Origin: Spirochaetia bacterium
Lineage (GTDB): Bacteria; Spirochaetota; Spirochaetia; Treponematales; Breznakiellaceae
Direction: 5' to 3'
NCBI GenBank assembly: GCA_025997715.1
Contig: BNUY01000060.1
Location: 1 to 16,395, forward strand
DNA: 16,395 nucleotides
Part shown: one piece after another, positions 6,443-14,412 of the stretch
Position numbering within the stretch: position 1 is the first letter of the stretch
Layout: the number at the start of each line of letters is the position of its first letter
Translations under genes and position numbers: made by a program
Notes under the pieces: generated by a model
Told to the model about the DNA's origin: nothing
Seen by the model: only the letters and a program-made list of their open reading frames with translations
The model's database searches: none

Positions 6443-7984
6443 ATGAACCTCTCCAAATCCCGCTATTGTTCCGGCTTACAATGCCCCAAAATCCTCTGGC
6501 TTAATCAAAACAAGCATGAGGTGTACGATAAATCCGTCGAAAATACTGCCATCCTGGAACAGGGCAGTGTAGTGGGCGATCTCGCCATGGGGTATTATGG
6601 CGCATATATCGAGGCGCCGTTCAACAAAGATGATAAATCCGCGATGATTGTGGAAACCAAACGCTTGCTGGCCGCCGGGTGTAAAACAATCGGCGAGGCC
6701 TCTTTCGCCTTTGAGGGCAACTTTTGCAGTGTTGATATTCTGCGTGTTTTTGATGGGTATGTGGAAATTACCGAAGTAAAGAGTTCCACTGCAGGGGGAG
6801 ATGAGGACGATGTTGCTGTTGTGGACGAAAAGGCCGATTCCCAGGTCAAAGACATATATCTGCATGATATGGCTTTTCAGTACTATGTGCTTACCGGCGC
6901 GGGATACACGGTAAAGAAAACAACCCTGCTGCAGCTGAACCGTACGTACTACCGGGACGGCGATATCGATCTGCAGCAGCTCTTTATTGCGGAAGACTGT
7001 ACCGGGCGGGTGTTGGATCTGCAGCAGGGTATCAAAAGCAATCTTGACGAAATCAACGCCCTTGCTGACCTGAAAACCGAACCGGAAAGAGAAATCGGTA
7101 TGCAGTGCATAAAACCGTATCTCTGCGGGTTTAAAAAGTATTGCTGGCGGCATATCCCCGAAAACAGCGTCTTTGCTATTAACGGGACCGCGATGCATTG
7201 GAACAAAAAATTTGCAAGCCACGCACGGGGAATAACGACCTTTGAACAAATGCTTGAATCGGGCGAAAAACTAAGCCCCGCGGTCCTGCTACAGGTGAAG
7301 ACGGAAGTAGAAAAACAATCGGCTTTCACCGATAAACCCGCTATTAAGGAATTTTTGCAAACCATCACGTATCCGGTTTATCATCTTGATTTTGAAACCT
7401 TCATGCCTGCCATTCCGCCCTATAACGGTACCCATCCGTATTCGCAAATCCCCTTTCAATATTCACTCCACATACAGGAGGAGCCGGGCGCCGAACCGGT
7501 TCACAAGGAGTTTTTGGCAAAAGAGGGAACCGACCCGCGCCGTGCCCTTGCTGAACGGCTCTGTGCCGATATTCCCAAAAATGTCTGTACCCTTGCGTGG
7601 AATATGTCCTTTGAAAGGGGCCGCATAAAGACCCTCGCAAAGGAATTCCCCGATCTGGCGGACCACCTCATGAACATACACGACCATATTGTTGATCTCA
7701 TAGTGCCCTTCCGTTCCCATGATTATTATGATCGGGGCTTTAAGGGGCGTTCATCAATTAAGCTGGTACTGCCCGCCCTTTTCCCCAATGACCCGGAACT
7801 TGATTACAAGTCCCTGCACGGTATACACAACGGCGGTGAGGCAATGAACGCTTTCCTGAATCTGCACACAAAAACACCGGAAGAAATCGCCCAAATCCGC
7901 GCCGACTTGCTTGCCTACTGCCGCCTTGATACGCTGGCGATGGTCAAAATATTGGATAAACTGCACGAAGTAATGGTTGAATGA
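6443..7984 (+). CDS. DUF2779 protein: PD-(D/E)XK nuclease with DEDDy exonuclease and Cys cluster
   Basis: 513 residues. It starts MNLSKSRYCSGLQCPK with Cys9 and Cys14. A RecB/Cas4-like PD-(D/E)XK core follows, with D98 in SVDILRV and E111-V-K113. CIKPYLCGFKKYC supplies Cys222, Cys228 and Cys234, which with an N-terminal cysteine could bind an iron-sulfur cluster as in Cas4 and AddB. The second half is a DnaQ-type exonuclease: HLDFETF (D316, E318), AWNMSFE around N387, and YCRLD (Y492, D496) as motif III of the DEDDy class. This is the DUF2779 architecture, whose role is not settled. AAAGGAG lies nine bases before the ATG. The gene follows the GIY-YIG gene by 31 bases and is probably co-transcribed, pairing two nuclease types. 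No CRISPR array or cas gene is nearby. Confidence 0.85.
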   Translation: MNLSKSRYCSGLQCPKILWLNQNKHEVYDKSVENTAILEQGSVVGDLAMGYYGAYIEAPFNKDDKSAMIVETKRLLAAGCKTIGEASFAFEGNFCSVDILRVFDGYVEITEVKSSTAGGDEDDVAVVDEKADSQVKDIYLHDMAFQYYVLTGAGYTVKKTTLLQLNRTYYRDGDIDLQQLFIAEDCTGRVLDLQQGIKSNLDEINALADLKTEPEREIGMQCIKPYLCGFKKYCWRHIPENSVFAINGTAMHWNKKFASHARGITTFEQMLESGEKLSPAVLLQVKTEVEKQSAFTDKPAIKEFLQTITYPVYHLDFETFMPAIPPYNGTHPYSQIPFQYSLHIQEEPGAEPVHKEFLAKEGTDPRRALAERLCADIPKNVCTLAWNMSFERGRIKTLAKEFPDLADHLMNIHDHIVDLIVPFRSHDYYDRGFKGRSSIKLVLPALFPNDPELDYKSLHGIHNGGEAMNAFLNLHTKTPEEIAQIRADLLAYCRLDTLAMVKILDKLHEVMVE

Positions 7985-8005
7985 CCGCGAAGGAGGCAAA
8001 ACAAA

Positions 8006-8995
8006 ATGGGCATTTCTGGCCATCGTGATAAAATTAGAAGAAATGATAGCACCTACAAAACCATCCTTCCTTTGCATGAGGGAGATACCACCGATTACAG
8101 CCACCGAAAGGGAAAGGAAATAGCCGGTCTTAAAATAGATGAAGGAGTTACCGCCATACGCGCCTGTTTTGCGCATAACGAACTGACCGATCTGGTGATT
8201 CCCGACTCCGTTACCGAAATCGCCGGTGACGCCTTTATGTACAACTTGCTTAAGTCTCTTAGCCTGCCCAGAGGACTTACCTGCATTGATATTAGAGTAT
8301 TTGCGTATAATCGCCTGGAAAGCCTGGTGATTCCCGATTCAGTTACGGAAATTAAAAGCACGGCTTTTTATTCAAACCGGCTTACGGAGGTTAAACTGCC
8401 GGAAGGCCTTAAGTTTATCCGGAACCAGGTATTTATGCATAACTGTCTGACCCACATTGAGATTCCCGACTCCGTTACGGAAATCTGGGATGAAGCTTTT
8501 AAGTCAAACCAGCTTACGGAGGTTAAGCTGCCTAAAGGTCTTGAGCGGATAGATAACGGCGCCTTTATGAATAATTGTTTGGAAAGTTTTGAGATTCCCG
8601 ATTCCGTTACATCAATTGGCGATGACGCTTTTAAATCAAACCGCATTAGGTATATTAAACTACCCGAGGGTCTTGAAGACATAGCAAATGGTCTTGAGAA
8701 TATTGGCTCCAGGGTTTTTGGGAATAACAAGCTTGAACGCATTGTGCTCCCCATGAGTCTCAAATGGATTAGCGATACTGCCTTTAAAGGCAATCCCATC
8801 ACCAGTATTACTATCGGTGCAAACATTCAAGGGCAGCAATATTCTGACGACTTTACGCCTGCATTGCTGCCAAGTCCAACCGCTTTTGGTGTTTACGGGG
8901 TAAGTTTTATTGACAGCTATATTTATAACAATACTGCGGCCGGAACCTACGAATATGACAAGGCCGTAAAAAAATGGAATTATACGGAACCATAA
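8006..8995 (+). CDS. BspA/TpLRR-type leucine-rich repeat protein
   Basis: 329 residues with about ten tandem 23-residue repeats between roughly residues 45 and 265. Two repeat types alternate: IPDSVTEIxxxAF and LPEGLxxIxxxxF, giving a 46-residue supra-unit. One late unit carries an inserted near-duplication (GLEDIANGLENIGS). The C-terminal 60 residues (from ITIGANIQG) form a non-repeat cap. This is the Treponema pallidum-type LRR (LRR_5) seen in BspA surface proteins, which bind host or bacterial partners. However, no signal peptide is visible at MGISGHRDKIRR, so this copy may be cytoplasmic or exported another way. GGAGG lies about ten bases before the ATG, and the gene follows the DUF2779 stop by 21 bases. 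The spacer after it (8996-9115) holds a bulged GC hairpin near 9000-9036 without a T-run. Confidence 0.88.
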   Translation: MGISGHRDKIRRNDSTYKTILPLHEGDTTDYSHRKGKEIAGLKIDEGVTAIRACFAHNELTDLVIPDSVTEIAGDAFMYNLLKSLSLPRGLTCIDIRVFAYNRLESLVIPDSVTEIKSTAFYSNRLTEVKLPEGLKFIRNQVFMHNCLTHIEIPDSVTEIWDEAFKSNQLTEVKLPKGLERIDNGAFMNNCLESFEIPDSVTSIGDDAFKSNRIRYIKLPEGLEDIANGLENIGSRVFGNNKLERIVLPMSLKWISDTAFKGNPITSITIGANIQGQQYSDDFTPALLPSPTAFGVYGVSFIDSYIYNNTAAGTYEYDKAVKKWNYTEP

Positions 8996-9048
8996 ATTCG
9001 AGTGAAGGCGGCTTGCAGCCAACATTCCACCGCCTCGAAAAAGAGATA

Positions 9049-9077
9049 GTGACCTTTTTATCAAAAAAGTATATAAT
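9049..9077 (+). promoter_or_regulatory. Likely gyrA promoter
   Basis: A perfect TATAAT (9072-9077) lies 38 bases before the gyrA ATG. At 17 bases upstream is GTGACC (9049-9054), a four-of-six match to TTGACA. The start codon has GAAGGA six bases upstream. Confidence 0.55.
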
Positions 9078-9115
9078 ACCCTAACAAGTAATACCTGGTA
9101 GCAGAAGGAATAGAG

Positions 9116-11692
9116 ATGGCTTCCCAAGATGACAAACCGCCGGTAGTGACCGGAAAAATAATCCCCATTGCGATAGAAGACGAGGTTCGGACCGACTACC
9201 TGACCTATGCCATGTCGGTCATTGTGGCCCGGGCTCTGCCGGATGTGCGGGACGGCCTTAAACCGGTGCACCGGCGGCTGCTCTACGCCATGGACGACCT
9301 GGGGCTCCGTCCCAATGCGGCCACCAAGAAAAGCGCCCGTATCGTCGGTGACGCCATGGGAAAGTACCACCCCCATGGGGATGCCTCCCTCTACGACGCC
9401 ATGGTTCGTATGGCCCAGGAATTTTCCCTGCGCTATCCCGTGGTTCATGGGCAGGGTAACTTCGGTTCGATAGACGGCGACCCCCCTGCGGCCATGCGGT
9501 ATACCGAGGCCAAGCTTTCCAAGGTCGGTGACGAGATGCTCCAGGACCTGCACAAGGAGACCGTCGATTTTGTTCCCAACTACGATGAATCCCTGACGGA
9601 ACCGTCGGTATTGCCCGCAGCGGTGCCCAACCTCCTGGTAAATGGGTCCAGCGGTATCGCCGTAGGTATGGCCACCAACATGGCCCCCCACAATATGGTG
9701 GAAGTCTGCGATGCGGTCTGCGCCTATATCGACAACCCGGAAATCACCATCGAAGAACTGATGAAGTACGTAACCGGGCCGGACTTCCCCACCGGGGGGC
9801 TCATTTTTGGCCGCCGGGGTATCCGGGAGGCCTACAAAACCGGCCGGGGGAAGATCCTGGTCCGGGGCCGCTTTGCCGTGGAGACCACCAAGTCCGGCAA
9901 GGAACTCATTGTCTTTAACGAAATTCCTTATAATGTGAACAAAAAATTATTGCTGGAGCGTATCGGTATCCTCGTCCGGGATAAGGTGATTGACGGCATT
10001 TCCGCATTTAATGACGAATCAGACCGGGACGGTATCCGGGTGGTGATTGAGCTGAAGAAGGGGGCGATCCTCAAGGTCGTGCTGAACCAGCTTTTTTCCA
10101 ACACCCAGCTCCAGACCACCTTTGGGATCATCAACCTGGCCCTGGTTAATGGGCGTCCTCAGACGCTCAACCTCAAAGAACTTATCCACTACTTTGTGGA
10201 ACACCGGGTTGATGTGGTTACCCGCCGGACCCAATACGACCTGCGCAAGGCCGAAGAGCGCGCCCATATCTTAGAGGGATTGGTTATCGCCCTGGCAAAC
10301 ATTGACGAGGTGGTGGCCATCATCAAAGCCTCACGGGATATCAATACCGCCAAGGCCAAACTGCAGGAACGGTTTTTGCTCACCGAGGTTCAGGCCCAGG
10401 CCATTGTGGATATGCGCCTGGGACGGCTCACCAGCCTGGAAGTTGAAAAACTGGAGCAGGAACTGGCGGAACTCAAGGTCCAGATTGCCTACTATAAATC
10501 CCTGCTGGAAGATAGCAATAAACTGCAGGGGGTCATCAAGGACGAAACCCGTGACATATCCCAGCGGTATGGGGACAAGCGCCGCACCGAAATCGTCCAC
10601 GGTGAGGTGGAGAATATCAACATCGAGGACCTTATTAAAAAGGAAGAGATGATGATCCTCATTTCCAACCTGGGCTACGTGAAGCGGGTACCCGTTACGG
10701 CCTACAAAAACCAGGGCCGCGGCGGCAAGGGCATGATCAGCGCCAAGCTCAACGAAGACGACTTTGTGGAGCAGATTTTCGTTGCCTCCACCCACGAATA
10801 CATTACCTTCATCACCAGCGCGGGCAAGGCCTACTGGATGAAGGTCCACGAGATTCCCGAGGGAACCAGGACCGGCAAGGGCGCCCACATCAAGAGCCTC
10901 CTCACGGTTTTGCCGAATGAAGAAATAACCGCCATTGTGTCCCTCAAGGACTTTACCGATGACCGGTACCTGTTCATGGGGACCGCCCGGGGGGTAGTCA
11001 AAAAGGTACAGACCAGCGAATTCGCCAATGCCAAGACCCGGGGCAAAATTGCCATCAGGCTGGACGAGGGGGATAAGCTGGTCAGCGCCCTCCTTACCGG
11101 CGGCTCAGACGAGGTGGTCCTCATCTCCCGGAAAGGCCAGGCCCTCCGTACCCACGAGGATGCCGTTCGTGCCATGGGCCGGGCCGGCCACGGCGTTACC
11201 GGTATGAAGCTGGACGATGATGACGAACTGACCGGCGTCCTGCGGGTGGTTGCAGAGGAAACCATGCTTCTCCTTTCGGAATACGGCTTTGGCAAGCGGG
11301 TGGACTTTAGCGAGTTTAGTTCCCACGGGCGAGGCACACGGGGTCAGAAAATCTACACGGTCAGCGACAAAACCGGGGAACTGGTGGGCTGCGTCAATGT
11401 CCTGGATAACGAGGAAATCATGTGTATCACCAGCCAGGGCAAGTCTATCAAGCTCAAGGTGGCGTCCATTCGGGTTATGGGCCGCAGCGCCCAGGGGGTG
11501 CGGATACTCAGTATCGACAAGCCCGATTTTGTCATCGGGGTAGACCGGATTGTGAAGGAAGATGATGCCGAGGAGGCAGTCAAAGAGGCCGAGGTCGGCA
11601 ATACCGCGGATGAGGATGGCGATACCGAAACTCAGGGTTATGGGAATGTTTCACGTGAAACAGAAACCCCGGACGATGAAACCGAAAACTAG
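9116..11692 (+). CDS. gyrA: DNA gyrase subunit A
   Basis: 858 residues, full length. GyrA cuts and rejoins DNA in the GyrA2B2 enzyme that introduces negative supercoils. The N-terminal winged-helix/tower part has [20 protein letters not shown] and the catalytic pair R128-Y129 in AMRYTE. The C-terminal beta-pinwheel carries a GyrA-box QGRGGKG (533-539), which separates it from topoisomerase IV ParC. In the quinolone pocket [11 protein letters not shown]90 stands where E. coli has Ser83, while D94 (E. coli Asp87) is kept. Position 90 is also alanine in Mycobacterium tuberculosis, which is naturally less quinolone-sensitive, so reduced sensitivity is a reasonable inference here. An acidic tail from about residue 815 ends the protein, and its codons contain a parS site. 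No gyrB, dnaA or recF is in the window. Confidence 0.98.
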   Translation: MASQDDKPPVVTGKIIPIAIEDEVRTDYLTYAMSVIVARALPDVRDGLKPVHRRLLYAMDDLGLRPNAATKKSARIVGDAMGKYHPHGDASLYDAMVRMAQEFSLRYPVVHGQGNFGSIDGDPPAAMRYTEAKLSKVGDEMLQDLHKETVDFVPNYDESLTEPSVLPAAVPNLLVNGSSGIAVGMATNMAPHNMVEVCDAVCAYIDNPEITIEELMKYVTGPDFPTGGLIFGRRGIREAYKTGRGKILVRGRFAVETTKSGKELIVFNEIPYNVNKKLLLERIGILVRDKVIDGISAFNDESDRDGIRVVIELKKGAILKVVLNQLFSNTQLQTTFGIINLALVNGRPQTLNLKELIHYFVEHRVDVVTRRTQYDLRKAEERAHILEGLVIALANIDEVVAIIKASRDINTAKAKLQERFLLTEVQAQAIVDMRLGRLTSLEVEKLEQELAELKVQIAYYKSLLEDSNKLQGVIKDETRDISQRYGDKRRTEIVHGEVENINIEDLIKKEEMMILISNLGYVKRVPVTAYKNQGRGGKGMISAKLNEDDFVEQIFVASTHEYITFITSAGKAYWMKVHEIPEGTRTGKGAHIKSLLTVLPNEEITAIVSLKDFTDDRYLFMGTARGVVKKVQTSEFANAKTRGKIAIRLDEGDKLVSALLTGGSDEVVLISRKGQALRTHEDAVRAMGRAGHGVTGMKLDDDDELTGVLRVVAEETMLLLSEYGFGKRVDFSEFSSHGRGTRGQKIYTVSDKTGELVGCVNVLDNEEIMCITSQGKSIKLKVASIRVMGRSAQGVRILSIDKPDFVIGVDRIVKEDDAEEAVKEAEVGNTADEDGDTETQGYGNVSRETETPDDETEN
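11647..11662. other. parS: parS site inside the gyrA coding region
   Basis: TGTTTCACGTGAAACA is an exact 16-bp palindrome identical to the bacterial ParB-binding consensus. In gyrA it encodes most of N844-V-S-R-E-T849, the residue string typical of in-gene parS sites. ParB would nucleate here for chromosome segregation with ParA and SMC. Confidence 0.93.
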
Positions 11693-11729
11693 TAGGTAGA
11701 CACCATTGACAATGTGTATGAAGAATGTA

Positions 11730-11811
11730 AACCACCGACCACACGGACAATACGGACAAAAGAAAAAGACAGGCAAAAAACCAGTCCGTCTTGTCCGTGT
11801 GGTCCGTGGTT
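11730..11811. repeat. Long inverted repeat after gyrA (28-bp arms)
   Basis: The left arm (11730-11757) and right arm (11784-11811) are reverse complements over 28 bases with two mismatches, separated by a 26-base A-rich loop. The right arm is itself three 9-base tandem units: GTCCGTCTT, GTCCGTGTG and GTCCGTGGT. The RNA hairpin would be very stable and is followed by ATTTATTCTTT, so it may end gyrA transcription, though the stem is far longer than a normal terminator. It may instead be a dispersed REP-like repeat. Confidence 0.8.
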
Positions 11812-11860
11812 ATTTATTCTTTCGCCGGTATACACAAGTTAGTTCGGGGGGGGAATCCTG

Positions 11861-12544
11861 ATGTATTTTGATTACTACTATCTTATCCTCGTGGTACCCA
11901 CTCTTATCCTTTCGATTTGGGCTCAGATAAAGGTCAAATCCACCTTTGGGAAATATTCCCGGATACGGAACGGACGGAATATGACCGGCCGTGATGCGGC
12001 GGAACTTTTGCTGCAGGTAAACGGTATCCGGGATGTGGCCATAGAGCCTGTGGGTGGCTCCCTGACGGATCACTACGATCCCTCTTCCAAGGTGCTGCGC
12101 CTTTCCAAGCCCGTGTACGGCCAATCTTCTATCGCCGCTATTGGGGTCGCCACCCATGAAACGGGCCATGCCATCCAGTACGCCCGTTCCTACGGCCCCC
12201 TGATCCTTCGGAGCACCCTGGTTCCGGTGGCAAATATCGGTTCCTCCTTTGGTCCCTGGCTGGCGGTGGCGGGTCTCGTTTTTTCCTTCTCATGGCTGAT
12301 CAATTTAGGCATCATCCTCTTTGGCGTGGCGGTACTCTTCTATGTGATAACCCTGCCGGTGGAGTTTAACGCCTCCGCCCGTGCCCTGGCCATTCTGCGG
12401 GACAACAAGGTACTTAACCCCGACGAACTCCGGGGGGTACGGAAGGTACTGAGCGCCGCCGCCATGACCTATGTGGCATCCGCCCTTACCGCCCTCATGA
12501 GCTTCCTGCGGCTCATCCTCCTTTCTCGGAACCGCCGCCGCTAA
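11861..12544 (+). CDS. Membrane zinc metallopeptidase, YugP family
   Basis: 227 residues. A membrane segment at about 6-22 (YYLILVVPTLILSIWAQ) is followed by the zinc site HETGH (H99-E100-H103), hydrophobic segments at about 133-147 and 149-166, the candidate third ligand E168 in LPVEFNAS, and a last segment around 203-222. This is the pattern of the YugP/Zn_peptidase_2 family of integral-membrane peptidases; natural substrates are not established. The end is very basic (SRNRRR). The ATG has only a G-run (GGGGGGG) about seven bases upstream as ribosome site. The gene stands between the long inverted repeat and a lipoprotein gene and probably has its own promoter, though none is clear. Confidence 0.9.
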   Translation: MYFDYYYLILVVPTLILSIWAQIKVKSTFGKYSRIRNGRNMTGRDAAELLLQVNGIRDVAIEPVGGSLTDHYDPSSKVLRLSKPVYGQSSIAAIGVATHETGHAIQYARSYGPLILRSTLVPVANIGSSFGPWLAVAGLVFSFSWLINLGIILFGVAVLFYVITLPVEFNASARALAILRDNKVLNPDELRGVRKVLSAAAMTYVASALTALMSFLRLILLSRNRRR

Positions 12545-12593
12545 ACTTTGTCTTCCCAGCTATTTTTCGTATACTTATATCAGGAGTGTAATT

Positions 12594-13112
12594 ATGCAAA
12601 AAACTTTGAGCAGCCTTGCCTTGGGCTTAGCGGTCGTTTTGACTTTTGCCGGTTGTGCTCAGACCGGTAGGTCTGTTAGCAAGAGCGACGTGGTGGTGGA
12701 GACCATTGAGGTGAGTTCTTCCTTTGATGAGGTTCAGGGGAAAGCGTGGATACTGGATGAACTGGTAAGTGAGGCTGGCACTACGATCATTAACCGGCAG
12801 AAATTGGGCGCCGATGGCATGGGGGATGCCTTTACTCTGATTGTCGATAAGCAACGGATAAGTGGCAAAGCGGCGCCTAACCGGTATCTATCTCCCTATA
12901 CCCTAGGCCCTGACCAGGAGATTTCTATAAGCCCCATCGCCGGAACCCTTATGATGAGCATTGTGGAACCCGAGGGCATCCAGGAACGGGAGTACTACAA
13001 CTACCTGGAACAGGTAAACCAATGGCGCTTAACCGGCGATAAGCTTGAACTATATTCCGAGACCCCCGAGGGAGATCCGATAATCCTGGTCTATATCTCT
13101 AAAGAACTATAG
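12594..13112 (+). CDS. META-domain (HslJ-like) lipoprotein
   Basis: 172 residues. A lipoprotein signal MQKTLSSLALGLAVVLTFAGC ends in the lipobox cysteine C21, so the mature protein is a lipid-anchored envelope protein. The rest resembles the META domain seen in HslJ: a tryptophan-containing first strand WILDEL (about 53), FTLIVD, ISGKAAPNRYLSPY (about 90-103), ISISPIAGTLMMS (about 111-123) and WRLTGDKLELY (about 143-153). The usual G-x-G-x-x-x-C-N is changed to GKAAPNRY. META domains occur in heat-induced or virulence-related outer-membrane proteins and may mediate binding. AGGAG lies nine bases before the ATG. A -10-like TATACT (12570-12575) lies just upstream, with a weak -35. Confidence 0.8.
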   Translation: MQKTLSSLALGLAVVLTFAGCAQTGRSVSKSDVVVETIEVSSSFDEVQGKAWILDELVSEAGTTIINRQKLGADGMGDAFTLIVDKQRISGKAAPNRYLSPYTLGPDQEISISPIAGTLMMSIVEPEGIQEREYYNYLEQVNQWRLTGDKLELYSETPEGDPIILVYISKEL

Positions 13113-13189
13113 CGAGTTCCCCCAGTAAGTAAAGCCCCGGAGTAATCCGGTATATATATAGAAGAGATCTTCAAAAGAGGCTAAAACAG

Positions 13190-13687
13190 ATGTCGATTGA
13201 GCAGGTACGTGACTATTTAAAACGCTGGAACCGGGATACGGACATTATTGAAATGGAAGCTTCCACGGCCACGGTTTTGGAGGCGGCCAATGCCCTGGGG
13301 GTTATCCCTGCCCGGATTGCCAAGAGCATTTCCCTTAAACAGGGGGGTGGGGGGTCGCCGGTAGGGGCCATGGTGATTGTCGTCGCCGGGGATGTGAAGC
13401 TGGATAACCGCAAATACAAGGATCACTTTGGCGTAAAGGCCAAGATGCTCAGCCCCGAGGAAGCCCTTCAGTTCACCGGTCATGCGGTTGGCGGGGTTTG
13501 CCCCTTCGGCCTTCCCCCGGAGCTTCCGGTCTACCTTGATGTTTCCATGAAAAGGTTCACCACCGTATTTCCCGCCTGCGGTAGCGGCAATTCCGCCATA
13601 GAACTGACCCTGGATGAACTCAATGAATATTCCCAAAACAAGGAATGGGTGGATGTCTGTAAACCTATTAATGAAGTCGAGCCTTAG
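13190..13687 (+). CDS. YbaK/EbsC-family aminoacyl-tRNA deacylase
   Basis: 165 residues, about the usual size for a stand-alone YbaK domain. Diagnostic parts are IARIAKSISLK with the conserved lysine K45, VIVVAGDVKLDNRK (about 62-75) and TGHAVGGVCPFGL (96-108), followed by YLDVSMKRF and VFPACGSGNSAIEL. The family hydrolyses misacylated tRNA, classically Cys-tRNAPro in YbaK, with other members acting on Ala-tRNAPro. Which substrate this member uses cannot be read from the sequence. AGAGG lies about nine bases upstream of the ATG. The 77-base spacer before it contains a small CCGGA/TCCGG hairpin and TATATATA, a possible promoter. A parS site follows nine bases after the stop. Confidence 0.9.
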   Translation: MSIEQVRDYLKRWNRDTDIIEMEASTATVLEAANALGVIPARIAKSISLKQGGGGSPVGAMVIVVAGDVKLDNRKYKDHFGVKAKMLSPEEALQFTGHAVGGVCPFGLPPELPVYLDVSMKRFTTVFPACGSGNSAIELTLDELNEYSQNKEWVDVCKPINEVEP

Positions 13688-13696
13688 TCCGATGAA

Positions 13697-13712
13697 TGTT
13701 TCACGTGAAACA
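13697..13712. other. parS: parS site between convergent genes
   Basis: A second exact TGTTTCACGTGAAACA, 2,050 bases from the copy in gyrA. It is intergenic, between the YbaK-type gene and the convergent four-helix-bundle gene. It is followed by TTTTT on the plus strand, so the palindrome might also help end transcription. Confidence 0.93.
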
Positions 13713-13756
13713 TTTTTGTCTGTTTCTCCCATCCGGTAAGCACAGCCAGGGGATCA

Positions 13757-14221
13757 TCATCCTTTCTTTGTTGCTGTAGGCGTTGGCGGTACCGTTATTA
13801 TGGTCTGCGTCGTTAAAGTTCGCCCCGGTGATGTAGGGGTAGCTGGTGCGCCGGGGGCTGCCGGTGTACCGGATCCTGCTTTGAGGGATTTTATCGTATA
13901 GAATAGGATTTTCCGCAGTTCGTCACAATCCTGGATACCGGTGGTGGATTCGAATTCCGTTATAAAATCGGCTTCCTTGAGGATTTCCAGCCAATATTTA
14001 GTTGCCGCGCATTTCTGGAGCGCCTCCTGAAGCTTTGCCAGAAAGGCATCTTTGTTGGCCGCACATTCGGCTTCCACAAGGTTTGCCCCAATCCCGGTAC
14101 CGGCCTGCAAAAGCTGCTCGGACATGATATGCTCTTTTTTGTTATTGGCGAGGTTCTTGTAAAGCTGGACAATCTTAGCCGCGAATTGTCTGGTTTTTGC
14201 TTTTGTTTCGTTATTATCCAT
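13757..14221 (-). CDS. Four-helix-bundle protein (S23 family) with Pro/Thr-rich tail
   Basis: 154 residues. The first 115 match the family of small four-helix-bundle proteins first seen in 23S rRNA intervening sequences: RQFAAKIVQLYKNL, EQLLQAGTGIGANLVEA (about 35-51), then FLAKLQEALQKCAATKYWLEIL (about 59-80). The ancestral name S23 is misleading, and most members, including free-standing ones, have no proven role. From about residue 117 a low-complexity tail (GSGTPAAPGAPATP and on) rich in proline, threonine and alanine is added and is not part of the family. AGGAG lies seven bases before the ATG. No rRNA gene is nearby, so an rRNA intervening-sequence role is not suggested. Confidence 0.85.
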   Translation of the reverse strand: MDNNETKAKTRQFAAKIVQLYKNLANNKKEHIMSEQLLQAGTGIGANLVEAECAANKDAFLAKLQEALQKCAATKYWLEILKEADFITEFESTTGIQDCDELRKILFYTIKSLKAGSGTPAAPGAPATPTSPGRTLTTQTIITVPPTPTATKKG

Positions 14222-14234
14222 ACCAGACTCCTAA

Positions 14235-14336
14235 TCACAGACGATTCTCTTCAGTTAAAGCATATCTAATCCCTTCGGTCAAGGCCTTAAGGTGCTCATA
14301 AAAACCGGGAACCTGCTTGTTTGATTCCACTAACAT
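14235..14336 (-). pseudogene. Small ORF or gene remnant upstream of the four-helix-bundle gene
   Basis: A 33-residue frame (MLVESNKQVPGFYEHLKALT, ending TEENRL) stops 13 bases before the four-helix-bundle ATG. A second gene-like frame overlaps its upstream part: from just after the methyltransferase stop it reads FLANTIIGMSELALRAEYV, then diverges. The two look like one ORF broken by a frameshift, or a small coupled gene. No good ribosome site precedes the ATG. The remaining bases of the 14222-14412 spacer hold nothing else recognisable. Confidence 0.3.
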
Positions 14337-14412
14337 ATTCGGCTCGTAGCGCCAGCTCGCTCATGCCGATAATGGTGTTGGCAAGGAAGCAGATTATTGA
14401 TAGTACTCTATG

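Noticed and set aside
6443..7984. Cas4-like features (Cys cluster plus PD-(D/E)XK) as a CRISPR component
   Set aside because: The DUF2779 architecture with a C-terminal DEDDy exonuclease explains them, and no array or other cas gene is in the window.
8190..8620. Recurring near-identical DNA segments that could suggest a CRISPR or tandem array
   Set aside because: They are the coding repeats of the LRR protein, spaced by whole codons and not by unique spacers.
8660..9691. Long minus-strand open frame across the LRR end and gyrA start
   Set aside because: It covers the intergenic promoter and the strongly conserved gyrA N-terminus in antisense, and has no recognisable domain or ribosome site.
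10182..10190. DnaA-box-like TTATCCACT
   Set aside because: It is a single imperfect match inside gyrA coding sequence with no cluster, so it gives no evidence of an origin here.
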